A DNA stretch of 64,000 nt from Nageia nagi (taxonomy: Eukaryota > Pinophyta), in the NCBI GenBank assembly GCA_050084985.1, contig JBITNC010000001.1, positions 101,804,001 through 101,868,000 on the forward strand, written 5' to 3'. The position numbers and the translations under genes are program-made. Below, in pieces: positions 23,410 through 33,065 of this stretch (the stretch's first letter is position 1; each line of letters begins with the position of its first letter). The notes below the pieces were generated by a model. The model was given only the letters and a program-made list of their open reading frames with translations, made no database searches and was not told the DNA's origin.

Positions 23410-23660
23410 AAAGACCCTTATTATGGTCTAGAGGCCTCTATGTGTTTTCAAAAATGCAATTGAATGGTTTCAGAACAGACTCTTTGTATTCCGGCTGATT
23501 GTACAACTTTTGAACCTTTAAAATGGAGTATGAAGATTGGACAAAGAATTAGATACAGGTTTCTTTTAAATGTAATTGTGATAACAACTGTGATTGTCAG
23601 GTTTGAAAAATATAGGAACCTTAAAATAAAGAATCAAAAGGATTTGAGTTTAAAGAAGAA
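23410..23660 (+). pseudogene. PPR pseudogene remnant in copy B
   Basis: Only the last part remains: a TLCIPADCTTFEPLKWSMKI segment followed by GQRIRYRF, equal to the end of copies A and C (PPR pattern ILPACA...LK.GM.IGQ.IH). The left part has been lost next to the LINE A end. Confidence 0.6.
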
Positions 23661-23834
23661 ATGTTAACATATCTCTGTAAAAAGGTAAGGGCCCTTTCAA
23701 AATCCTCCTTGCTTAAGGTGTTGAAATTGCAGATTAAAGTGGAAATTAAACCCAACTTTGGTGTTAGCTTTAGACAACCCTGCACTGCTGCTTCCTGCGA
23801 AAGAGGAAAAATGAAAGTAACTTCTCCGACTTCT

Positions 23835-23906
23835 TGTCAGAGCCAGGTTTCGATCATGGGACCTGTGGGTTATGGGCCCACCACGCTTCCGCTACGCCGC
23901 TCTGAT
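23835..23906 (-). pseudogene. tRNA-iMet pseudogene, copy 2
   Basis: The length and anticodon arm are kept, but key positions are changed: U8 is C, T-stem position 52 is U facing C62, position 72 is C facing A1, and a D-stem pair is now a wobble. The T-stem change also hits the B box. The other three iMet copies keep all these positions. Most likely inactive. Confidence 0.85.
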
Positions 23907-24000
23907 GGCCAATTAATGCATGATGTATGGGTCTAAACTAAAACTCTACAACCACACAAACTGAAGCAGAACAGATAGCAGCTTCGAGTATAGAATAAAA

Positions 24001-24025
24001 TGCGGTGAGCGTGGATCGAACACGC

Positions 24026-24068
<43 letters not shown>

Positions 24069-24073
24069 CCCGC
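24001..24073 (-). tRNA. tRNA-Phe (GAA), copy 2
   Basis: This matches the standard plant cytosolic tRNA-Phe over 73 nt: GCGGGGATAGC start, GAA anticodon, GTTCGATCC T-loop, CACCGCA end. AAAA on the plus strand touches the 3' end, giving an immediate Pol III terminator. It lies between the iMet pseudogene and the third iMet gene. Confidence 0.95.
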
Positions 24074-24233
24074 ATGATTTTTGTCTTGCCATATTAGTCC
24101 TTCGTCACCTGTGCCATGTGCTGCTGGGTTTAATTCAACTAAAGAAAAAGGCAGAGCAGTGAGAACTGAGAATGGGTAAAATTCCAGACTGAAGTGGAAA
24201 CTAGCGATAATGGAAGCATCTTCTCCGACTTGC

Positions 24234-24305
24234 TATCAGAGACAGGTTTCGATCCTGTGACCTGTGGGTTATGGGCCCACCACGCTTCCGCTGCGCCACT
24301 CTGAT
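24234..24305 (-). tRNA. tRNA-iMet (CAT), initiator, copy 3
   Basis: Identical to copy 1 as far as I can compare, including the paired A49-U65 change in the T-stem, and with the same downstream flank. Copies 1 and 3 therefore descend from a recent local duplication or gene conversion. No close TTTT follows the 3' end. Confidence 0.93.
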
Positions 24306-26324
24306 GTTGAATACTACCTATGGATCTAAGCAAAATTGTCCAAGCACACAAGTGTGTATGTGCAGGTTCTTGGATCGACTAATACCCTGACAAATAGAGT
24401 TAAAAATACATGTTTAGATTTATGCCATTCTTTCAGGTTTTATTGGCTAGTTTTTGTTATAATGAATTGGCTTGTTATATCTACATTATGACGAAGATAT
24501 TATGGGATTCTCTTTTGTATAGTTTTTTTTTAGGTTTTATTTGGTAAATTAAAAGATTTTTGTCCTTTGTATCAGGTACTGTTTACTTTAGGTTTCGAAT
24601 CAATAGAGAGGTATTTACATTGTCAAAATCCATCAAGGATTTCCATTTTTCCATTTGAGAGTTTTAACAACTTGACATAGTTTTGTTGCTTGATGTCCAT
24701 TAAGCATAATAAATAGTTTTGAAAGGGCTTAAAACTTTTTATAACTTATAAATGCTATGATAAGTATAATATATCTTATATATTATGTAACATACTATAA
24801 ATATAAAGCACTATTTTTAACTTGTAAAATGAATATATATATAGAGAGAGATCTAGTAACCTCTATTTCTGTAGAAGTTTGGTAATTTGAAGCATAATGG
24901 ACTCATACTTCCGTTCATACAATTCGTTGTTGCATCTGTTCCATTTTTATTTGTTTTGTTTTTTTTTTTTTTTTTTTAATTATGGCACCTCATAGTTCAA
25001 AGTACAAAATGTAACCACAAATCAGACATGATGAAGAAGATTTTGTTTAAGCACGACAACCTCGTGCCCTCCAACACCCATTGTTGTTTGAAAATCAACT
25101 TTGATTTTGAGTCCCAATATAACCATATCCTTTTAGTCTAATAAATCCAATCATTACAAATTGGACACGCTCAAGAGGTGCTCCTTTTAAGCCATACAAT
25201 TGTTTGATATTATCAACTTTTTTAATATAATACAAGTAAAATTTTGGTTTTTGTATTATATGTTGAGAATTTTGGCACTATTGGTATTATATTATATTTG
25301 ATATAAATTAGGAGTTTTTATCATCAATATTTTAAGAGGGATTTTCAACAAATATTTTTCTTGAATCAAGAATTATATGTTGTAAAACTCTATGATTCTA
25401 TATTGCAAGTTCCTTACTACACAGTGATAAATACTTGAAAAATATTAAATACTTTTTTTAAAAAATAGAAGAATACTAAAAATGTTAAACATAAAGTACT
25501 AAATTTGGTTGTAAATGTTTAATAATCTAAAACAATTATGGTTTCAATATCCCAAAAAAAGTGAAATTCATATAATATTAGCAGAAAGCCAAGGAACTTA
25601 TGAATGAACTATTCAACTAGAATAAAACGTGCATAAACAAGACAAGAAATAAGGAAACATGAATTCTAAGATTTTTATACCAAAAAAAATCATGAGACAT
25701 CAAAATCTAGTTGAAATTAGTTATTGAAAAACAAATTTAGGAAGGAACAATTGCCATAAGGGACAATATTTCTATTTAAAGATTTGAAGTAAAGGGGCAA
25801 TAGTGCTATTTAGAGATCACCTTTCTTTCTTACAATAAAAATCAATCATACAAGCATACTGAAATTAAATACCCATTACCATAAATACACCCAAACAACA
25901 CAAAAGAAACTTTCTAAGATTTATTCAAGGTTTCAAACCTAATGTTAAGAATCCCTTTCACATGCTTCAAAGTATGTTTGTCACAATAGAATACTATGAG
26001 TGATCAACCTTGAATCTCTTACAAACATAAGCTAAAACTTAGTTTCATTTTTTTCTCGTCTTTCTTCAATTTATAATTATACATGTTAGCATATCCTAAA
26101 TGAAGCTACTTTTGACTCATCACTTCTAAGTAAATCTCACTCAACCATAATTTCTAATAAAAACATAAATATCTTTTACCATATGATCTAAAGAGGAGAT
26201 TTTAAATCAACCTTATCAAACTCATCAAAGTTTAAAATATCTATTGCAACCTCATCAAAAGATAAAAGTTTGAATCAATCTCTTCAAACTATTCCACTAT
26301 GAAAGTTCAAAATATCTTCTTGTT

Positions 26325-27250
26325 TTTTGGTAAAGGTAAAATTAAGGGGTTTTTTTTATACAGGATTACAAATTTAAAATAGTCTTTGCAACATCGTACC
26401 ATTGTTTATTTTGTACAATTTCAGGATGTTCTTCATTAATGTAACCTAGATATCCAAGAATATATTGGATACCAGTTTCATACAAATTTTAAACTAATAA
26501 ACATCTACTTTGAATTTGCTATAGAAGCCATAGCGTGTAAATAAACAATCTATTATATAATATTTTTTTTTCAATTTTAAGGAGAAAACCTTTCCCAAAA
26601 CCAACAAGTGTTGATTGTTTTCCATTTGCAATTTCATTGGCATTTTCTTTTTCTCTAATCACTCCTTCATTTGGATGCCCAACATGTCTTTGTTATATAT
26701 CTAACTTCTTTGAAGCACTTTGTGTTATTGTACGATTACTTTTGGGTATTTGTGTATCTTCATAATTTGATTGACTCTCCAAAAGCATGCTCTGCTATCT
26801 TTTTCTTGAAACCACTTATTTTCAACCATCATTCATATGCATTTCTTGCAGTTGCATATTCTAATCACCTTTCTTGTGAACCTCATTTGTATTTGCATTT
26901 TCCTATTCTACTTGATGTTCTTGGTGTGGGTGCTCAACTCTATTATATGCCATATCTTCATTAGGTTGCTCTACTTTCGTAGCAATTTCTTGGTAACCAC
27001 CAACCTCTCTTGGAGTCTCAGCGGGTATGTCACCTTCTGTAGGTGAATCTAGCATACCTTGCTTTTGCTTTGGTCTCTATTCTTTGCAAGTGCATTGGCT
27101 ACAGTAAGCCTTATTGGGCATGATTACAAATTGTGTCATGCCCTACCTAATTATAGGTTTGTCAAAAGCACTCATTTCTTTCATAGCAGAATTCTTGGAC
27201 CTACTCTCCCAATCTTGATTCAAGTGTTATTTTCTCAAATAGTATCAATT
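26325..27250 (-). mobile_element. LINE 3' fragment (tentative)
   Basis: The left end on the plus strand, TTTTTTGGTAAAGGTAAAAT, then TAAGGGG, is nearly the same as the LINE tail at 37392-37430; on the minus strand it gives CCCCTTA...CCTTTACCAAAAAA, a plausible LINE 3' terminus. The interior (26671-27250) has open frames on both strands with no recognised domain. It separates duplicated copies B and C. No target duplication was identified. Confidence 0.4.
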
Positions 27251-27639
27251 TGAACTTAACCATCACACAAAATCTTGCATCCAACATCATTGTACGAAAG
27301 TTTTGAATAGCATAGCTTAGGAAATTTTATAGATCATAAATTCACACCAAATGAAAAACATACTTATAATGGAAGAAAGATGAGTTATAACATAAATGTT
27401 TTATATGAAAATTAAGAGAAAAATATTAAATTATAAGACAAAGATATAGAAATTATTGGATAAGTATGAAAAAAGATAGTTGGATGCAAAGAATAGTCGC
27501 ACGTGGTTAGTACGAGGTGTAAAATAATTATGCAAGTGTAACCTTGTATGATGTGTAAAATAGTTGTACTATGCTATAACTATTTTAACTTTCACACTAT
27601 TCCATCTACTTGACAAAAAACTCAAAAGCATAAACACTT

Positions 27640-28660
27640 AACCGCACAAGTTATCCATTTACAAAAGCAATTATCCCATGGTGATATTCCAACCTCAACA
27701 TACAAAATACGTGCTCATGAGATATAATGATTATTGTATATGCATAGAATGGGTTTGTGATGTAGAATTTAGACTTTTAAAGTAAATACTTCAAAGAGAT
27801 ACAATCTTTTGGAAGGCAATGATCACAAGACATGCACATAACTAATACAGTTTAGAGATCCTTTGTGTTTTCAGAAAATGCAATTAAATAATTAGATATA
27901 TAGATGTTAATGTTCTTTTAAACTTCTTGGTTTATAAGATCTATCAAAATTTGTTCAGAAGTAAACACACATCAATTAAGTATTTAAATGATTGTTTTTT
28001 ATATAAAGAAAACATTGAACAAATGAGAAAGAATGCTTTGAAGAAAATTTGACTGATATGGTTTCTTTCAATGTGATTGTCATAGTAACTCTCATGGACA
28101 TGTATGAAAAATGTAGGAGCTTCACGAAATTCCAATTAAAATTGACTTCTAAAGAAAATGCTCACATCTTTGTAAAAGTAAGTACTAAAATGGAGTATCA
28201 AATGGAATTGGTTCTCATGAAAAATGGAATTGATTCATCTATTTAAAAAAGCAATTAACCAATGTTGAAAGCTCTCCCATGTGGTTGGACTATATGCTCA
28301 AATCTTGAGTACTGTTTTGATAAAATAACAAACAGGTTTATGTTCTCATGGAAAACAATGATTACAGACTATGCAAAGAATGGGCTTCTTTGATGAAGCA
28401 TTGAAACTTTTAAAGAATATAACTAAAAAGAGATACAATCTCATAGAATGCAATGATCAAAGTACATGCACGGAACTGGCATGGTTAAGAGGCCCTCTAA
28501 GTGTTTTCACAAATGCAATTGAATGGTTTCCAAATTCAGACCAGATTCAGTAACTGCCACAGGCATTCTGGTTGATTGTACAACTTTTGAAGCTTTAAAA
28601 TGGAGTATGAACATTGGACAAAGAATTAGATACAGGTTTCTTTTAAATGTAATTGTGATA
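27640..28660 (+). pseudogene. PPR pseudogene in copy C
   Basis: Segments in order: an NGF-like repeat end near 27750, TLMDMYEKCRSFTKF at about 28095, FDKITNRFMFSWKTMITDYA followed by KNGL at 28320-28390, EALKLLKNITKKRYN at about 28395, and a final LVDCTTFEALKWSMNIGQRI block near 28570. These match successive PPR repeats of the PLS class. Frames shift several times and stops occur, so it is a pseudogene. It precedes tRNA-iMet by about 100 bp. Confidence 0.75.
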
Positions 28661-28765
28661 ATTGTGAGAATGGTTGAAATTTCAGATTGAAGGGTAAACT
28701 ACCCTGCACTGCTACTTCCACAGAAGGAGAGAAAAAAGAAAATGGAAGCATCTTCTCCGACTTGC

Positions 28766-28837
28766 TATCAGAGCCAGGTTTCGATCCTGGGGCCTGTGGG
28801 TTATGGGCCCACCACGCTTCCGCTGCGCCACTCTGAT
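28766..28837 (-). tRNA. tRNA-iMet (CAT), initiator, copy 4
   Basis: Closest to the canonical plant initiator: C49-G65 T-stem pair, ATCGAAA T-loop, A1-U72. The variable loop reads AGGCC where the others have AGGTC. AAAAAAGAAAA on the plus strand about 25 nt past the 3' end may serve as terminator. It pairs with tRNA-Phe copy 3, 79 bp away. Confidence 0.94.
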
Positions 28838-28916
28838 GATTCATATGCATATGTTGAAATTATACAGCCAGACAAAATAAAGCAGAAGAGATGGCAATTT
28901 CGAGCGTAAAACAAAA

Positions 28917-28941
28917 TGCGGTGAGCGTGGATCGAACACGC

Positions 28942-28984
<43 letters not shown>

Positions 28985-28989
28985 CCCGC
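28917..28989 (-). tRNA. tRNA-Phe (GAA), copy 3
   Basis: Same 73-nt sequence as copy 2, with the standard CACCGCA acceptor end. AAAACAAAA on the plus strand adjoins the 3' end and provides a strong Pol III terminator. Confidence 0.95.
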
Positions 28990-30588
28990 ATGAGTTTTAA
29001 CTCTTAATCTTAGTTTATCTAACATGCGCCATATGCTGGTGGGTTCAGGTCCAAACCCAAGTGTGTACGCGCAGGTTCTTGGATAGAATAATACCCTCAC
29101 ATACGGCCTTTAAAATACGTGTTTAGATTTAGGCCTTTCTTTCATGGTTTGATTGGCTAGTTTTTATTATAATGAATTGGCTTCTTATATTTAACATTAT
29201 GAAGACGATATTATGGGATTCTTCTTGACATAAATTTCGCTGCTTGATGTACTCCATTAAGCATATTCTTATATTTAATATAGGATAAGTAAAATTTTGG
29301 TTATTGTATGATATGTTGGGTAATTTTTTGAATGGGATTTTTTTTTTTGAGAAATCTTATTTGAGTTAAGTGATCAAAGAGTATTTATGTTATCAAAATT
29401 TATTGGGGATACTATCCTGCCTCACGTCTACCAACAATCAATTCAATAGGTTTTTTTTGGTATGTTTCAATTTTTTAGGAGTAAATAATTTTGAACTTTA
29501 AGCCTTTCTCATGAGAGCTTTCAACTACCCATCTCTCCAACTTCTCTATCAATTAATTCATTATTGAGCATTTTGGCACTACGGGTATTATATATTTGAT
29601 ATAAATTAAGGGTTTTAACCATCAACATTTTAAGAGAGATTTTCAACAAATATTTTTTCTTGATTCTTTTGAAAAAGATCCAACTAAATGCTAGATCATT
29701 TAGGAGATGTAATCCTTTATCAAGAATTATATATTATAAAACTCTATGATCCTATATTGCATGCTTCCTCACTACATAGTAATGAATACTTAAAAAAATA
29801 TTCAATAAGTTTAAAAAAATAAAAGAATACTAAAAATCTTAAATTTATAAAGTAGTAAATTTGGTTGTAAATGTTTAAGAATCTAAAACAATTATGATTT
29901 CAAAATCCACAAAAAAATGTGAAATTCATACAATAAAAAGAAGAAAGCCAAGGAACTTATGAATGAACTACTCAACTGGAATAAAACATACATAAAAAAG
30001 ACAAGAAATAAGGAAACATGAAATCAAAGATTTTTATGAAAATACAAAAAAATCATACACAAAACTTCAATTAAAAATTTGTTATTGAGAAATAAATTTA
30101 AGAAGAAATAATTTACATAATAAATAATAATGCTATTTGAAGATTACCTTTCTTTCTTACAATAAAAATTAAACACACAAACCTATTAACATGACTGAAA
30201 TTAAATACCCATGACCATGAATAAACCCAAACAACACAAAAAACTTCCTAATATTTATTTAGGGTTTCAAACCAAATATAAATAATCCCTTTCACATGCT
30301 TTTTTTTAATACCATATCACCATTCAGTTCCTAATTCAAAAATATGTCCCATTGTACTTGTATATTATTTGTGAACCCTCCACTATCACTATGCCCAAAT
30401 TATAAAATCCTTTAACTATAACCATAAAAAACATAGAGGGCAACCGTAATCCATGCATGGCAATCCATAAGCTGAAGAACATAACACAAGAAATGCAGTT
30501 AAAGTTTTTCTTGAGAGACAATGCGTGGATAAACAACATATGTTTAGAGTTTCAATCCATATTATAGAATCGATCCCACCTCAGACCA

Positions 30589-30828
30589 TTAATTCCCACG
30601 GCAGTTCTGAACAGTCTCCCAATCTACGTGGGGGCAGCTGCTCTGTATTTGCTGCAAAGGCGTTGGTTGCTGTTGCTCAGCTTGTAATGGCATCTCATGG
30701 GGTGGAGGTGGGTGCTGATGGAGCTCTTCATGTAATGGCAATGGCGTAGCATTCACATACTCTTCTGCTCCCACTAAAAGGCAAAGCGGCACTCGACATA
30801 ACACACAAACTGTGAGTTTTATATCCAT
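30589..30828 (-). CDS. Candidate first exon of a small secreted Pro/Gln-rich protein
   Basis: The 79-codon frame starts MDIKLTVCVLCRVPLCLLVG, a plausible signal peptide with a hydrophobic core. It continues with a His/Pro-rich (HQHPPPPHEMP) and Gln-rich (QAEQQQPTP) spacer and two cysteines near the end (SSCPHVDWETVQNC). A GT following the last cysteine codon could be a splice donor; otherwise it stops at a TAA. A TATA box lies 96 bp upstream. I cannot name the family. A T-run at about 30300-30308 marks the downstream limit and could be the poly(A) of an inserted copy, so a retro-inserted fragment is possible. Confidence 0.4.
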   Translation of the reverse strand: MDIKLTVCVLCRVPLCLLVGAEEYVNATPLPLHEELHQHPPPPHEMPLQAEQQQPTPLQQIQSSCPHVDWETVQNCRGN

Positions 30829-30921
30829 CTGAAACGAGGCAGAGTCTCAACAGTGGAAAGAACAACACCCGAATAAATTGAAAGAAACAAGAATGAATGA
30901 ATGCAATGTTTTTTGTGCGCT

Positions 30922-30932
30922 CCTTTATATTG
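30922..30932 (-). promoter_or_regulatory. TATA box of the candidate secreted-protein gene
   Basis: On the minus strand AATATAAAGGAG is followed about 30 nt later by CATTCATTCATTC, a likely start-site region, and then a ~65-nt leader to the ATG at 30828. Confidence 0.45.
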
Positions 30933-31039
30933 CGTGCTGTTCTATTTTTGACAATCAAAATTTAAATAAACAATAAAGAACAACACTAAAATAAGAAATA
31001 GATATCAAACGATATGGCCGTCAACTATATTGCATGTTA

Positions 31040-31789
31040 CTTCATTGAGTTATTGTTTGGAACATTTTTTTACATTAGTACATGATTTTATTATGGAAAA
31101 CTTGAAATAGGGTAATATTTAATCACGAAGATTCTTTTTCTTTTTCATTTGGTGATAAGTACTATATTTTCTATGATTGTTGATTGCAAATCATTGTTAA
31201 GTTAAAAAAGTTAAAATGGAGGTTTCCTCCCAACTCACCACCTCGTGGTTGTCAACGATCATGTTCTCACTCCCAACGGAGCTTACAACCATGACTCATG
31301 GTTTCGCATGAGCAAGACATTGGTTGCATGCTACATCAAGGGAGCCCCTCTTACCATATCTCTAGCTGGGACATACTTGGAAGCTTCTTTGTTGATAATT
31401 GGATGGGGTGATACTGAGATTGCTACTACGACTACTTCAGACATTCGCCATGGTGAGGATATTAATGTCTCTAGTGATGATGGTTAGAATGTTTACACAT
31501 CCTCTTCAGGTGGGTGGTGTTATCATCCCATTAAAGAGAATTTTCATCTTGCCCCCATATCACAATTATTGAGAGTGCTTTGTGTCAACTATGAAAAATG
31601 TCCCTTTTTGGTGTGTGTGTTTGGCGGTCATGTTACTAGATTACATAATGTACTAGACTACGTAATGTTTTGATGTTTTTTACCTAACTTGTCTCATTAA
31701 TTAATGTGTTATCTTAGGGTGTGTTAAGTCCACCTACCCTTTTTGTATGAAATCACTTTATTAATATAATTTAACCTTGTATTAAAAAA
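31040..31789 (+). mobile_element. 5'-truncated LINE insertion with clear target duplication
   Basis: AACTATATTGCATGTTA occurs at 31023-31039 and again at 31790-31806, a 16-17 bp duplication. The right end is TTAACCTTGTATTAAAAAAA, an A-tail. Both are expected from target-primed reverse transcription. The 750-bp insert includes an 80-codon open frame (31245-31487) with no recognised domain, probably the C-terminal end of LINE ORF2, and a 3' UTR with CTACCCTTTTTGTATGAA. The same tail appears inverted at about 32150. Confidence 0.85.
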
Positions 31790-32104
31790 AACTATATTGC
31801 ATGTTATTCTTTTTTTTACCATCAAAACAAATTAAATAAAAAGGAGAAGTGGATAATTATATTTTAAAAATATTATAATAAAAATAATAATAACAAAAAT
31901 GATAATAATATCAACAATCAAATATATGAATGATAATAACAATAACAATAAAAAGTAATTATTGAGATCACAATTCAACCTAAATGATAAATCGAACTTT
32001 CTTCCATATAACTTTTTTTGTTTATTTTGCTAAATTGAATCAATTGAATTGAAAATGAAAATATATTTTCTCATTTCAATAGTCATGTACATAATCATTA
32101 TTCT

Positions 32105-33065
32105 ATTTTTTTGAATGAAAAAGCCTTTCTATTATATTAAGAAACCTTCTTCATACAAAAAGGGTGGGTGGGATTTGCACACCCCGTATACCATGCCACC
32201 AACATTATAAAAAAATTCAATGAATCATAGAAAGCACAACTACCAAGGAAATTGTTACCACCAACACACATCTCAAAATCCAACTAACTAGCCAATAAGC
32301 ATTTAACAGTATTCAGACATCGGAGTGGATGAGGTGAAAGTTATCAACAAAGTTCATATGCTCCCACCCCCCATTATCATCAAACATGACATTCTAACCA
32401 TCATTATTGATGGCTCCATCATTAGCTTCCCCTCCTTCAATGTGGGCATGCTTCTCATTCCCTTGAAGCTCATAAGAATTGGGTTGCGATTCATCTCCCC
32501 AACCCACCACATGAGCATATGAGGAGGGTCAAACATCTTATTTGTTGTTTATATGGAGGTTGTACATCCAAAATATATGCCAAACTTCACCAAGAGGTTC
32601 TGAAACAACAACATGATCTCCTAGGATATCCCAAACAACATGAGAAGTAAAGAAAGGATTGAAAAGAGAGAGAAGCCAATCCCAGGCTTCATGAGCTTTA
32701 GGACAAAACCAAAAAATATGAACAAAATCTTTCGATTTCAAACAAAAAGTACAAGTCAGGATAACCACACCCAAATACACTCGATGATGGCCAATAGGAA
32801 GTCCCTAATGAAGCAAACTCTAGGAAAAAAAACTTTTCTTAGGTTCTAAATACTTAGCCTAGACTACATTGAACATAAGAGACCATCGAGACTAAGAAGA
32901 CACCAAATCCCATAAGTTCAGAGTATCAACCATGGGAACGTTGGGGAAAAGCCAAGAATATCTAAGATGAGGCTTATGTTTAAAAAAATTGACATTCTTG
33001 GGCCAAGATCAATCAGATCACTAAGGTTTTTGAAAATGTTTGCTAAGTCGAGACCAAACAGAGAA
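32105..33065 (-). mobile_element. LINE D fragment with RT zinc-binding region
   Basis: On the minus strand the frame at 32780-32538 reads ILTCTFCLKSKDFVHIFWFC and continues PKAHEAWDWLL. This is the zinc-binding (zf-RVT) C-terminal region of plant LINE ORF2. Further upstream is NLWDLVSS-SRWSLMFNV, also in pieces. The 3' end near 32105 has a T7 run (poly(A) on the minus strand) and shares CATACAAAAAGGGTGGGTGG with the LINE at 31040-31789, so the two tails face each other about 310 bp apart. The RT core is absent: a 5'-truncated copy. Confidence 0.8.

Larger units (their letters stand above)
23405..26325. repeat. Segmental duplication copy B
   Basis: Same order as copies A and C, but the PPR part is cut short on the left and two iMet-type genes flank the Phe gene. 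Positions 24125-24305 repeat the copy A iMet flank almost exactly (AATTCAACTAAAGAAAAAGG onwards), including its rare A49-U65 pair. The tail from 24350 on matches 29050-30300. A T20-like run lies at 24959-24980. Confidence 0.8.
27500..30300. repeat. Segmental duplication copy C
   Basis: This is the best preserved copy: PPR debris 27640-28660, tRNA-iMet 28766, tRNA-Phe 28917, then the shared tail up to the CCCTTTCACATGC phrase. The similarity stops at about 30300, where a run of eight to nine T starts unrelated DNA. Confidence 0.8.

Noticed and set aside
26671-27046. Hydrophobic frames of 69-97 codons on the plus strand
   Set aside because: T-rich sequence gives Phe/Leu-rich frames by chance. 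The complementary strand shows Glu/Asn-rich frames of similar length, and neither has a domain.
18357-28989. Plastid or mitochondrial origin of the tRNA genes
   Set aside because: The initiator T-loop ATCGAAA, A1-U72 pair and the Phe sequence are of the plant nuclear (cytosolic) type, and the flanks are nuclear repeats.
32325-32536. Frames on both strands of about 60 codons (Met/Pro-rich)
   Set aside because: They lie in the 3' region of LINE D and are not supported as separate genes.
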